This document shows, in pieces, positions 1-10,820 of a stretch of 64,000 nucleotides of DNA. The stretch is from NCBI RefSeq assembly GCF_035046485.1, contig NC_085138.1, positions 334,945,312-335,009,311 of the forward strand. Reading direction: 5' to 3'. The notes under the pieces are model-generated. The model was given only the letters and a program-made list of their open reading frames with translations, ran no database searches and had not been told where the DNA came from. The stretch's first letter is position 1. Each line of letters starts with the position of its first letter. The position numbers and the translations under genes are program-made. The DNA comes from Aedes albopictus. Its lineage: Eukaryota; Arthropoda; Insecta; Diptera; Culicidae.

Positions 1-880
1 TCTTCGTCAAGTTACTGCGATATTTCTCAAAAATTTTACTTTAGTTTGTATACTAGTTAAAAATATATTGAATATAAAAATCAAAAACAAATTTTATTGA
101 GCAATAACTGATACAGATGACTAATTTATTAGAAATTTTGGTTGATTTCGCCCCTCTTCATGGCTAAGATGTTGGGGTCAATATGACCCAGACAGGCACG
201 CTGAGCATGTACTACGCTAGCGTTGTGTGCCTAAGCAAATATCCAAGGAGGGTTGAAAAAGAGTGTTCAAGCTGTGTATCAATCTAGAAATTAAAGAATA
301 AGATTTAGAAGTATTTCATTAAAGAGAATGATTTTCTAAAATAATATGCACAGGTGTCGTGCGTGGTTATTTTCATAAAATTTCACAAAAAATAATTTTT
401 CGTATTTTTTTCAGATTTCATTTATGTACATATAATATATTTTTATATTTTTCTATGAACCTCTAGACTTTTTCAGTTTTTGAAATATAACGTTTATATT
501 GACCGTTTAAGATTTATATACATTAGTAAAATTATTGTTTATGGAAATTTTTCAAAAAATTCATGCGCAATAACATATTTTTCTGATAGTAACATTTATA
601 AGCCAAATTTCTGTAAAAAAAGGTTTTAAACTGATAAGCTGATTAAGTGGATATAACACATTTTGATAATATTTCAAATGTTTGCAAAACTTGGCCACAT
701 GGGACTCGTAATGCGACTACTGATGAAGGCCTGCAGCCATTGAGTGTTCTCCACTGATACACACCAGGTTTCTGGAGCACAGATTTCACGTTTGAGTTGG
801 AAATTTCGGAGTTTTGTGCGTTGACTAATCTTACTGTATTTCTATACATTTCTTGCACTTTCAAAAGCAGCCCTTTTTTC
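1..880. other. AT-rich intergenic DNA, no gene seen
   Basis: No coding region, RNA gene or bounded repeat is recognised here. The only open frames are short and lack homology I can recognise. The R1-like element described next probably ends near the right edge of this stretch, but its exact 3' end was not located. Confidence 0.5.
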
Positions 881-1389
881 TAAACTATAGGGGAAAAATC
901 TGTTCAACAGACACTCGAACAGAATGGTCTGGGTAGTGTGGTAGTGTGGCCGTCATCTACAACAGAAGTAAAAGCCAGGACTACTCCCTCCTCGATCGGT
1001 AGCATGCTGGCGCTTAGCTAGTTTCCCGAGTGGTCCTCACCCATTGTTTTCGGAAGGCGGGCAGGGTCAACCCAACGCACGCGCCCAACTTTTTTGAAGA
1101 CATCAAGAACTGATGCCTACGTGCAACCAGATCTGACCTGCTGAAGGCAAGGGTATCGGTACCCTTCAGGCCCTATCAGCTGCACCAGAAGGTTGCTGAC
1201 AGTAGGGTCTCCACCTGCCCCGGCCCTTACCGGGAACCCCTTTCCAACCGCGGTAGCCACCAGGACGCTACCAGGACTCTCTCTCCACGGCACCGGTATG
1301 ATCTACGAAGCCGACTTAGCCGGTGAAACGGCATTCCAGCCAAAATCATCCCTACACAAGACAAGATTTTCCGGAGTTTTGGCCTCTCC

Positions 1390-3440
1390 GCATGTGGCAA
1401 GCATGCGGTCACGCATTATGCAAAAAACGCGGGCACACGAATAAAACGTGCTCGGCCGTTTCCTCTAAACCAGCACAAACAGGGCGTTTGGAAGAACCCG
1501 CATGCTCGAAACGGTGTAGATACTGTCGGAAGCAACCATGGTCTGAAAGGACCTGTGTCAGCCAGGTGGAATGCTACTTCCCCATGGCGCCTAATAATTC
1601 AACTATGTATCTACCCTCGGAATCAACCTATAGGTTCACCTTACTTCGGTGGAACGCGCGCTGGCAATTGACCATGGAGGCCATCCTGGTAGTCCTTCGT
1701 ATGCCTATTGTGCCGCGCATTTCGAAGCACTCCATGTCCTCCCTGATAAGGATTGCGATAGGCACCATACCAGTGATGACGCCGAGCTCATCTTGTGGCA
1801 CGGTACGGTACGCGCTCGCAACCCTCAGGCACATCAGCCTGTAAGTAATTTCCAGCTTCCGTCGGTAGCATTCAGTACTTAGCGCGGTGCCCCACGCCGA
1901 GCCGCCATACCTAAGTATGGACGTAGCAACACTAGCCAGAAGCTTGCGCTTACTGGCGTACACAGCAGAGCTATTGTACATCATCCGGGACAGTGCCACT
2001 ATAGTTGTGGAGGCTCTTTCACAGGCGTAATTAACGTGGCTACCGAAGGTGAGCTTATCGTCGATTATCACGGCCGAGTGTTTGACGAAGCGCTTCGACG
2101 TGATAGTGCAATCGCCTTCACTGATCACCGCTTGCTGCTCCGAGCTTCGGTTGTTCACAACCATCACCTCAGTTTTGTGGAGAGCCAACTCCAGTTTCCT
2201 GGACCTCATCCACGCCTCCACAACCCCGATCGAGTGGGTGGTAGTCAACTCCACTTCTTCGATCATAAACTTCGAGCGTAATGTCGTCAGCAAAGCCGAC
2301 AATACCCACTCCCACCGGGAACTCTAACCTCAACACCTTGTCGTACATGACATTCCCTAACACCGGACCCAGGATGGAACCTTGCGGGACTTCTGAGGTT
2401 ATGTGAAAGCACTCGATTCTGGAAGTAACTTGAGAATCTTGTACAGGTACCCAGGTATCCTCAGACGCAGGAGCGCATCGGCAATGACAGCCAACTGGCG
2501 CTGTTAAACGCGTTGCTTACATCCAGGGTCACTACTGCACAGTAGCGAATCCCTCTTCTCTTACGCTCGAGTGCTTTCCCGGCGGTTTTTGTAACGGTCG
2601 ACCTCTGCTTCCAGAGGCCGTACTGGCTACTCGAGAGACCAGTTACACCCTCTGTGTGCCTCAACATTCTATTGAGGATGATCTTTTCTAGCACCTTCCC
2701 CGCCGTATCGATCAAGCTTATTGGTCTCCGGGTGGTTTCCCCGCCTTTGGTAATAGAACCAGGTTCTGCCTCTTCCAAACTTCATGGAAAACTCCCTCAT
2801 CTAGGGATTTCTGCATAACAGACCCGAACATCTCGGGAGCCTTTGCAATATCTTCTTTTAAGGCCAGGTGCGGAACTCCGTTTGGACCTGGGGCCTTACC
2901 TACGCTAAGGGACTTTGCTATCCCCGCAAGTTCCACAACTGTGACCCTCTCCTCATCGTCAGCCCCAGCCCCCGGCAATCCTACGAAAGGAGGCCAAGGT
3001 CTAGGATCATGACGCGGAAAAAGGCCCTCGATGATCCCCTCCAACATCTCTGGAGATTGCTCTGTAGGAGTCATTACACCTCTCGTCTTGGCCATCACAA
3101 TCCCCCAGCTAACACGAAGTCGCATATGATGCAGAATTAGATGCAAATGTGGATGCCATATGCGTACATGCTATCATTTATCCGCGTGTTAAGTGTACGC
3201 ATTCGCCTCCACTTTTGCATCATATTCAACATCATATGCGATCGTGTGTTGGCTGGACCTGTAAGCATCACCCCACGGATTCGCATTGGCACTCTGACAA
3301 AGATCCTCAAAGCAGGCTTTTTTGCTTGCTCTTATTTCAGTCTTCAGCGCGGTTTTTGCAACGGCAAACACCACCCGCCTTTTGTTTCGCTCTTCCTCAG
3401 ATCGTGCTCATTGCATCCGCCGCCTAGCCCGTAGGCAGCG
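1390..3440 (-). pseudogene. R1-like ORF2 reverse transcriptase remnant
   Basis: Broken coding part of the R1-like element. The readable blocks lie in different frames at 3189-3374, 2718-3146, 2461-2778, 2169-2363 and 1628-2302, all on minus. Together they give the order expected of a LINE RT: fingers, palm with FADD (about 2295-2285), thumb, then a C-terminal Cys-His tail near 1400-1500. At least three frameshifts and one inserted MITE separate the blocks, so no continuous protein can be made. Confidence 0.75.
3105..3256. mobile_element. 152-bp hairpin MITE inside the R1-like ORF2
   Basis: The two ends are near-complementary over about 50 bases. On minus the ends read CCAGCCAACACACGATCGCA and CCAGCTAACACGAAGTCGCA, followed by more pairing around ATGATG and AGTGG. 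The insertion splits the RT frame between PWGDAYR and IVMAKTRG, where related elements read through. No clean target duplication is visible. It could be a non-autonomous DNA transposon; the superfamily cannot be told. Confidence 0.65.
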
Positions 3441-3544
3441 GCCTCCCATTTTTAGGATGGACCCGCATAGGCATGGTCGCATCGCATGCACGCAGCCCTT
3501 GCTTTCTTGATTCATGGACCTATGTCGATCTTGATGCCACCATC

Positions 3545-4640
3545 ATCGACGCTATTTGGCTACCAAGATATTAGTCAAATTTCTGTCGACTTGCTTGATT
3601 ATTTATTTAGGCTGCGCCGCCATGAGCCTATCGCTATGAGATATTGAAAGTTTTCAACATTCTCCACTGCTTGCCCAGCTACCGGAAAGCTGGAAGGGTT
3701 GACCGTGTTTACATCCAACGGTTTGATCTTGTTGACGTTGATGGTGAGACCTGTCGCCGAGGAGCGATCAGCAAGATCATTGAGCTTACTCTGCATATCA
3801 GAGAACCGTTGAGCTAGGAAAGTATCATCATCAGCCATTTAGGTGCTTCATGTTAATGGGCTGCCACAGCAACCCACGATTGGATTCACGATCAATCAAA
3901 ATCTCGTCGATTACGATGAGGAACTGTAGCGGTGATAGTATACATCCTTGCCTCACTACAGCAACGACCCGGATGGTGTCGGACAACTGTGCTTCAAGGA
4001 GGCCGATGATTTTCTGAGGGAGACCTTTGCGCCTGAGGGCTTCCTACATGTTTCCGTGATTGAGATGGTCGAAAGCTTTTTCGTAATCGATGAACACCAG
4101 GTAGAGAGACTCTTGGAATTCATTGATTTGCTCCAGACTAATACGGAGCGTGACAATATGGCCCACAGAGAATCGTCCGTCACTGAATCCTGCTTGTTGC
4201 CATCGGAGAGTTGCATCAATCTTCTCCTGTATCCGGTTAAGGAACTCTTTGCAAAGGACTTTGAGGACGGTACACAGTTACATGATGCCCCCGCCAATTT
4301 TCGCATACAGTCAGGTCACCCTTTTTGGTACCTTTACTAAGACGCCTTGAATCCAGTCGGCCGGAAATGTCGCGGTTTCCCATATGATGCAGTAGTTGTG
4401 CGGATACTACGGGGTCAGCTTTGAGCATCTCAGCTGATATGCGATCGACCCCTGGGGCCCAATTCGAATTCATGCTACGGATGGCTGTTTCTATCTCCTG
4501 CACTGATGGAGCTTCGGTGTTGACACGGGTAATGCGTCGAACCCTTGTTGAAGTGTTGATGGCGCGGCTGATACTTGAAAAAGGTTTCCAAAGTGCTCGA
4601 ACCAGCGTTTCAACTGTTTTTGATCAACTGGTCAGCCGGG
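3545..4640 (-). mobile_element. 5'-truncated non-LTR retrotransposon fragment
   Basis: Minus-strand RT remnant in several frames. About 4640-4500 reads KKQLKRWFEHFGNLFQ. About 4500-4310 reads AIRSMNSNWAPGVDRISAEM. About 4240-3950 translates to an RT palm with VFIDYEKAFDHLNHG and then VRQGCILSPLQFLIVIDEIL. About 3838-3600 has MADDDTFLAQRFSDMQSKLN, where the usual YADD has become MADD, followed by LTINVNK. Frameshifts and stops make it a pseudogene. Its truncated 5' edge abuts the head of a plus-strand RTE-like element at about 4640. The clade is not assigned. Confidence 0.75.
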
Positions 4641-7190
4641 TCGGTCAATAACTATCCAGACGTGTCTTTCACCTGGAGATCACCACATCAGACGGAATCT
4701 CCAATCTACCACATTCTGATTGACGGATGGCACTTCTCCGACATCATCGAAGTCAGAACCTATCGTGGCGCCAACATTGACTCCGACCACTATCTGGTGA
4801 TGGTCAAACTGCGCCCAAAACTCTCCGTCATCAACAATGTACGGTACCGGCGACCGCCACGGTACAACCTAGAGTGACTGAAATAACCTGATGTCGCCTC
4901 AGCATACGCGCAGAATCTTGAGGCCGCGTTGCCAGACGAGGGCGAGCTCGATGAGGCTCCTCTAGAGGACTACTGGAGTACAGTGAAAGCAGCCCTCAAC
5001 GACGCAGCCGAGAGCACCATCGGATACGTGGAACGGAATCGACGGAACGAATGGTTCGACGAAGAGTGCAGAACGGTTTTGGAGGAGAAGAACGCAGCGA
5101 GGGCGGTAATGCTGGAATGAGGGACCCGATAGAACGTTGAACGTTACAAACAGAAGCGGAAACAGCAGACCCGTCTCTTTCGAAAGAAAAAGCACCGCTT
5201 GGAAGAAGCGGAGTGCGAAGAAATGGAACTGCAGTGCCGTTCCCAAGAAACACGGAAGCTCTATCAGAAGCTCAACGCATCCCGCAACGGCTTTGCGCCG
5301 CGAGCCGAAATATGCAGGGGAAAAGACGGAGGCCTTTTGACGGACGGACCTGAGGTGATCGAAAGGTGATCGAAAGGTGGAAGCAGCTCTTCGATCAGCA
5401 CCTAAATGACGTAGAGAACGTAGGCACGAGAGAGTACGGCAACGGAAGAAACGACGACGCTAGTGCAGCGGAGGACGGAAATGAACCAACTATCACGCTG
5501 AGGGAAGTCAAGGATGCCATTCATCAGCTCAAAACCAACAAAGCAGCTGGTAAGGATGATATCGCAGTTGAACTCATTAAGATGGGCCCAGAAAAGTTGG
5601 CCACATGTCTGCACCAGCTGATAGTCAGGATCTGGGAAACCGAACAGCTACCGAAGGAGTGGAAGGAAGGGGTAATCTGCCCCATTCACAAGAAAAGAAA
5701 GGCGATCATTTGGAATGTGAGAACTTCAGGACGATCACTATTTGAATGCTGCCTACAAAGTGCTATCCCAGATCATCTTCCTTCGTCTGTCACCTAAAAC
5801 GAATGAGTTCGTGGGAAGTTATCAAGCCGGCTTCATCGACGGCCGGTCGACAACAGAACAGATCTTCACCGTACGGTAAATCCTCCAGAAATGCCGTGAA
5901 TACCAGGTCCCAACGCATCACCTGTTCATCGACTTCAAAGCGGCATACGGCAGTATCGACCGCGCAGAGCTATGGAGAATCATGGACGAAAACGGCTTTC
6001 CTGGGAAGCTGACTAGACTGATTAAAGCAACGATGGACGGTGTGCAAAACTGCGTGAGGGTTTCGGGTGAACTATCTAGGTCATTCGAATCTCGCCAGGG
6101 ACAAGGTGACGGACTCTCATGCCTACTCTTCAACATCGCTCTGAAAGGTGTGACGCGGGGCCGGATCACAACGTACGAGGCCATACTGTCCCGGTCGTTA
6201 TGTCGCGTTTTTTGCGACATAACGTCCAAAAGTTTGGATGCGTCATAAAATCCCATGTGCCTTCTTACCTTGGACTTCGTGGCGTATCTGCATATTCGGA
6301 CGTTATGCCACGGAAAAATGCGCCATAAAGTCCTGGGACATTATGGCCTCGGACGTTATGATACTGCGCCGTGTGACGCGACGAGCTGGGCTCAACAGCC
6401 GGGGAACGAGTTTCACAAAATCCGGTCAATTTGTTTGCTTTGCCGACGACATGGACATTATCGCCAGAACATTTGGAATGATGGCAAAACTGTACACCCG
6501 TCTGAAGGTCGGACTGTTGGTGAATGCGTCCAAAACAAATTACATGATGGTAGGCGGAACCGAGCACGACCGGGTCCGTCTGGGTAGTGAAGTGACAACA
6601 GACACGGATGCCTTCGAGGTGGTGGAGGAATTCGTCTACCTTGGATCCTTACTGACGGCTAACAACAATGCTAGCCGTGAAATACGAAGGCACATCATCA
6701 GTGGAAGTCATGCCTACTATGGGCTCCAGAAGATGCTGCGGTCTAAAAAGATTCACCCAAGCACCAAGTGCACCATGTACAAGACGCTGATAAGACTCGT
6801 GGTCCTCAACGGAAACGAGACATGGATCATGCTCGAGGAGGACCTGCAAGCACTTGGAGTTTTGGGGCGACGCGTGCTAAGGACGATTTTCGGCGCTGTG
6901 CAGGAGAATTGTATGTGACGGGAATGATGAATCACGAGCTGGCTGCTCACGATGGGCAGGGAATGTTGTAAGAATGCCGGACTACAAACCTGCAAAGTTG
7001 GTGTTCGCGACCGATCGGTGACCGGATGGTGACCGACCGATTGGTACAAGTAGGCGTGGAGCGTAGAAAACGCGATGGGTGGATCAGGTGAAGTGTGACT
7101 TGGCGAGCATTGGGCGCGACCGAGGATGGAGAACGGTCTTGAATTGAATTTTTGTCTTGAATTTGATGTAATACTAAATAAATGAGTGAA
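4641..7190 (+). mobile_element. Degenerate RTE-like non-LTR retrotransposon
   Basis: Plus-strand ORF2 without its 5' half. About 4660-4877 is the C-terminal part of an AP-type endonuclease (HILIDGWHFSDIIEVRTY, then the SDHY box). About 4929-5340 is a basic, coiled-coil-like linker. About 5366-5700 starts the RT (AVELIKMGPEKLATCLHQLI, then KEWKEGVICPIHKK). About 5820-6150 holds GSYQAGFIDGRSTTEQIFT and HHLFIDFKAAYGSIDRAELW. About 6380-6918 holds FVCFADDMDIIARTFG and a region ending near LRTIFGAVQE. Stops and frameshifts near 4875, 5120, 5700 and 5870 inactivate it. A 213-bp MITE splits the RT at 6158-6370. Beyond 6920 the sequence is decayed and ends near a short AATAAATGAGTGAATAA-type tail at about 7180. 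Confidence 0.8.
6158..6370. mobile_element. 213-bp MITE with 10-bp target duplication
   Basis: GTGTGACGCG occurs at 6148-6157 and again at 6371-6380, directly flanking the insert. The insert ends are inverted repeats over about 75 bases: the left reads ACGAGGCCATACTGTCCC and the right, complemented, reads CCGAGGCCATAATGTCCC. A perfect 11-bp hairpin (CGTTATGTCGC) lies at 6196-6224. The host RTE-like frame resumes exactly after the duplication. Long TIRs with a 9-10 bp duplication suggest a Mutator-like non-autonomous element; that assignment is inferred. Confidence 0.85.
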
Positions 7191-7674
7191 TAATAGTTGG
7201 GATATTCTTATGAGGTTACAACCATATTCTAAAAAAAATGCATCATATTCATCTAAATCCGTTTGTCTCGAGTTCGTAGAAAATTGATGGTGCTCTAGAG
7301 CAACCATGGGAAGTACAGGGCTACAGTTAGGATAAGTGTACTCATCATTGTGACAATAGCCTCAATTAAAAAAAAATGATCATATCACCTAATGAAGGGT
7401 TTCATAACGTTAGTTGGTAGTTTTCCATACAAATTTGCTTGGAAAAATATAAAATCAATCGTTTCTCCCTGTTTTCGATAATAAATCGATTGCACCACCA
7501 ACAACAGGCACATGGAAGTAAAATTATTTTTTTCCTAATGTTGCGGTATCCCATTGGGATTTTGGAGGATATGAACACTACCGCAGCAATAGGAACACAG
7601 CAGCAAAAATATTAAGGAAAATATATTTAATAGGTTTTTGGACCAATCTTAAGCACAAAAATTGTGCAATCTCA
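7191..7674. other. Non-coding stretch, nothing recognised
   Basis: AT-rich DNA between the RTE-like element and a SINE. No coding or repeat signature was recognised. Confidence 0.4.
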
Positions 7675-7683
7675 TAATTGAAG

Positions 7684-7861
7684 CGTTTTTTTATCTGTAT
7701 TAACGAGATTTTTAGCCCTAGGCTAGTTCATCTCGGGACCCACGCTTTACTTCCCTTCCGAAGGAAGAACTCACATTTTGCGAGTTTGTCGGGAGTGGGA
7801 TTCGATCCCAGGTCCTCGGCGAGATAGTCACGTGCTTTAATAATCACACCAGGTCCGCTCC
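7684..7861 (-). mobile_element. tRNA-derived SINE with 9-bp target duplication
   Basis: On minus, a tRNA-like head includes a B-box-like GGATCGAATCCC. A body follows (CTTCCTTCGGAAGGGAAGTA), then a LINE-like tail with GATGAACTAGCCTAGGGCT and AAAAATCTCGTTAATACAG. TAATTGAAG flanks it at 7675-7683 and 7862-7870. A tail fragment of the same family recurs at 17988-18050. RNA polymerase III transcription is inferred from the B box. Confidence 0.8.
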
Positions 7862-7870
7862 TAATTGAAG

Positions 7871-8170
7871 TCTAATACACTGACTATTAAAAATGCCTTT
7901 TGGTGACATTTTAGTTGAAAAAGTGCTAAATTGCCATTACCGCGACGAAAGGAACGATCACCCTAACAGTTTATTTTTTTTCGAAAAAAAAAACTCTGAG
8001 TTTGTTTCTGGAAGCTCAAACTCTGATATAAATCTAGAATACACTGATTTCTACTGCGCAAATATTCTGATGCTTTAGTCATCAGACGCCAAATAATAAA
8101 AACCACATGTAATTTTCATTTCTAGTTGAATTCACGATGACAAACGAGTACAACACTGGTTAAAAGTTAT
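7871..8170. other. Non-coding spacer
   Basis: AT-rich DNA between the SINE and the 3-kb TIR element. The short open frame at 7893-8078 has no recognisable family. Confidence 0.4.
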
Positions 8171-8263
8171 TAGAGTAATGCGGGGCAAAAGTTCGCACCT
8201 AACAGACTTCACAAAATAACTAATAAACGAAAAGAAAACAATATCATTTTTCTTCGTTAAAGG

Positions 8264-8485
8264 TATAGATAGTAGAGTAAACATAGATCCGCGGACATCG
8301 CTGAGTGAAATGTTTCAAGTGTGTGAATAGTATTTTTCAAGAGTGCGACGGTTGAATATGACGTCATGCGCTCCATTGGTGCTGTTGGAATCATGACGTC
8401 ATGCTCGTTTGGATACAGATTTTGACAGTTCGTTTGGATACAACGGATTAATCATCACGGATCTATGTTTACTCTACTATCTATA
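8264..8485. mobile_element. 222-bp hAT-like MITE
   Basis: Perfect 28-bp inverted ends begin TATAGATAGTAGAGTAAACA at 8264-8291 and are mirrored at 8458-8485. An exact 8-bp duplication, GTTAAAGG, flanks it (8256-8263 and 8486-8493). The interior carries two TGACGTCATG palindromes (about 8360 and 8395). The 8-bp duplication fits hAT; the short size means it has no transposase. It is inserted in the 8171-11234 element. Confidence 0.88.
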
Positions 8486-8577
8486 GTTAAAGGGGTCCCT
8501 ATCATGTTGTCTTCAAATCGTAGTACTAGATTTTTTCGCGTTACTTTTGTAGTTTTAGTAATACAATTTTTAATACA

Positions 8578-9496
8578 AGTAGAGTAAGGTGAGGCAAAAG
8601 TTCGACCCTAGTTGAAAATTCAACCTATTTCAAAAAATCGAAGCAGATAAAAATAAATAAATACCGTGTGGTGATTCTACCATCCATGAGCTAAAATTTT
8701 TCTGAACAAAGTTACGCAAAATGTCTTTTCAATTTTGAGTTACAACACTTTTTGTATGTGTGTGTTTTATTCGAACTCTTGCCCCACCATTGGGGCAAAA
8801 GTTCGAATCTAGTGTTTGTGGAATTTCGCTAACCGTAGCAAACTATTTTGACACTTTGGTAATAGGAATACCTGAAACCACTTAATATTTGATGTTAGAA
8901 CTGGAATACAATTTAAAATCAGATCTGGATTTTACCCAAATCAGGGTTAAATTTACTACACCAAAAATTAGTAGTTTTCCGCCAAATTCAGATAAAACAA
9001 CATTTTTTTTTCAACTTTAATCGAATTTTCTCACTAATTCCATCACTCTTAGAGATAATATGTACATTTTGCAGAATATTAGGTTTATACCTAAAGTTGC
9101 CACATGATTCGAACTTTTGCCCCACAATTCGAACTTTTGCCCCCCTATGTGTAAAATATGATTTCCAAATCTCTTTTGCAAAAAGTTATACATGCTAAAG
9201 CATCTTCAAAATATACCTAGTTACGCCCCAAAACAAAATATCGAATTCGATTTCATCACAATTCCATTCCATGCGTTGGAAGGACCAGCGCATGTTACAA
9301 TTTTTTGATCAAAAATCAACATTTTGTCATAACTTTTCGAAATATTGATCAATTTTCATAATTTTTGGAGTGAAAGACTCTTTTTTAAAAAAGGTTTGAA
9401 GAACCTTGACACCCGAAAGAAATAATTTGAGTTGAGCTCAAAAACTGCAAAAGAAACTCTTGCCCCACTCGAACTTTTACCCCACTTTACTCTACT
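8578..9496. mobile_element. Nested relative of the 3-kb TIR element
   Basis: Ends are AGTAGAGTAAGGTGAGGCAA on the left and, complemented, AGTAGAGTAAAGTGGGGTAA on the right, extending to about 28 bases with three mismatches. These resemble the outer element's TIRs, so this is a diverged family member or an internal duplication. Internal mirror copies of the same motif lie near 8770-8820 and 9110-9145. No coding frame is seen. Confidence 0.65.
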
Positions 9497-9498
9497 CC

Positions 9499-9540
9499 AA
9501 TGCGAACTTTTGCCCCATAGTGGGGGCAAAAGTTCGCATT
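9499..9540. repeat. 18-bp arm hairpin of the end motif
   Basis: AATGCGAACTTTTGCCCC at 9499-9516 is exactly complementary to 9523-9540, with a 6-base loop. A further direct copy follows at about 9543-9560. Confidence 0.85.
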
Positions 9541-10280
9541 ATGCGGGGCAAAAGTTCGCACCTTGTACAGGGTAGTTTATTGGTGTGATGTTCATTTATT
9601 TCATGTTAATTCATGTTCGTCTTTTCACTCTAGCCATGAAATCTGTTTCCTTCTGTTCTTAGCATTACGGCCCAACTGTAATACGACCTGGTGTTCAGCT
9701 TTTGTATAGAATGTGTTTTATTAAGACTTCCACAACTATCAACTAAGAGCTGTCCTTTCCAGCGTTACTGAAAGTTGTCAAAATACATTGTGGGGTAATC
9801 ATAGAGATACATGTTGCACAAAACACATGAAAAAAAAACAAATATGCAGCAAAACTGTTGAACAAGACCGTAATCGAATCTTATCCCCGTCAGTATGGTG
9901 ATGAGTTATAGCTGTCAATTCACAAACTAAACTATGAAAGATGAACATAAAAACTTCAGAAACATACGAAAAGACACGACGAGGATGACGAAGAAAATGT
10001 TTAAAAATGTTTTTAGCCATTTTTCATTTCTTGATTTAAATGGGTTAACATAATGTTTGCCTTACAATGGAACTTCTCACAAAACTAAGTTCAAACCCTC
10101 TGCCGGAACGATTTCGAGGTGCATACTACACATATTATACATATATAGTAGTTTCTATACGAAATCTCCATTGCTTCAAAGATTCTGTAATTATATTTTT
10201 GTAATTACGTTGTGAAAAATTGAACATTTCAGTTGGCTGAAGTATGCTGAAACGGCCTACTTTTCACCTCTAATGCAAGT

Positions 10281-10343
10281 GTGCCGAAAAGTAGTACTTT
10301 TCGGCACTCTTAAGAGTGCTGAAAAGTAGCACTTTTCGACACT
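10281..10343. repeat. Twin 27-bp palindromes
   Basis: 10281-10307 is a perfect odd palindrome (GTGCCGAAAAGTA, G, TACTTTTCGGCAC). 10317-10343 is a close copy (GTGCTGAAAAGTA, G, CACTTTTCGACAC). Between them lies the palindrome ACTCTTAAGAGT. Just downstream, arms at about 10387-10407 and 10469-10489 form another inverted pair (CTCTGCCTCTACA). Confidence 0.8.
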
Positions 10344-10682
10344 TTTGCTCGTACGCACTTTTTACTTACCATAATTCCTTCCGTAGATTCAGCCTCTGCC
10401 TCTACATCTATTGAGCAGCTTGAATCTGAATCAAGACGATTTCAATTCGGATTCGAACTACAAATCAAGTGTAGAGGCAGCTGCTGAATCTGCTTTTGCT
10501 TTTGCCGGCACACAACTGTTTGACAACGGGAGCTCGATTGTTGGTGACGCTTACTACACCAGAGCCTACCTGATCAAACAAAAAACTACGCCGACAAGCA
10601 TGAGCGCGCGCACGTGGTTCCTACTGATACATGTTTGTATAGCTAGAAAAGATCGCACTAAATGGGTGTTTTTCGTAATTAC

Positions 10683-10820
10683 AAAAAACTTTGTATGCAA
10701 CTCGTTGCAAAACTCGATTTTTTCAGCACTCGTCGTATTTATCCAACTCGGCAAGCCTCGTTGGATAAATGTACGACTCGTGCTGAAAAAATCATCATTT
10801 TGCAACTTGTTGCATAAATA
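10683..10820. repeat. Foldback block around TTGCAACTYGTTGCA
   Basis: Inverted arms pair GTATGCAACTCGTTGCAAAA with its mirror near 10800-10818, then TTTTTTCAGCACTCGTCGTA with its mirror near 10768-10790. A short centre contains CTCGGCAAGCCTCG. The open frames here on both strands are shadows of this palindrome. Confidence 0.75.

Larger units (their letters stand above)
880..3540 (-). mobile_element. Degenerate R1-like non-LTR retrotransposon
   Basis: Read on the minus strand from right to left, this is a decayed ORF2 of an R1-type LINE. About 3540-3257 encodes the pre-RT region (RASKKACFEDLCQSANANPW). About 3100-2720 holds the RT N-terminal part (VGKAPGPNGVPH, then LVLLPKAGKP). About 2720-2460 has RPISLIDTAGKVLEKIILNR and VTLDVSNAFNSASW. 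About 2360-2170 has VGIVGFADDITLEVY, the catalytic FADD box. About 2300-1630 is the thumb region. About 1500-1390 ends with a CPVC-like then EETAEHVLFVCPRF motif, the C-terminal zinc-finger tail typical of R1 ORF2. Frames shift at several points and stops interrupt it, so it is dead. The 5' end (ORF1, endonuclease) is missing. A small MITE interrupts it at 3105-3256. Clade assignment rests on motif pattern only. Confidence 0.8.
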
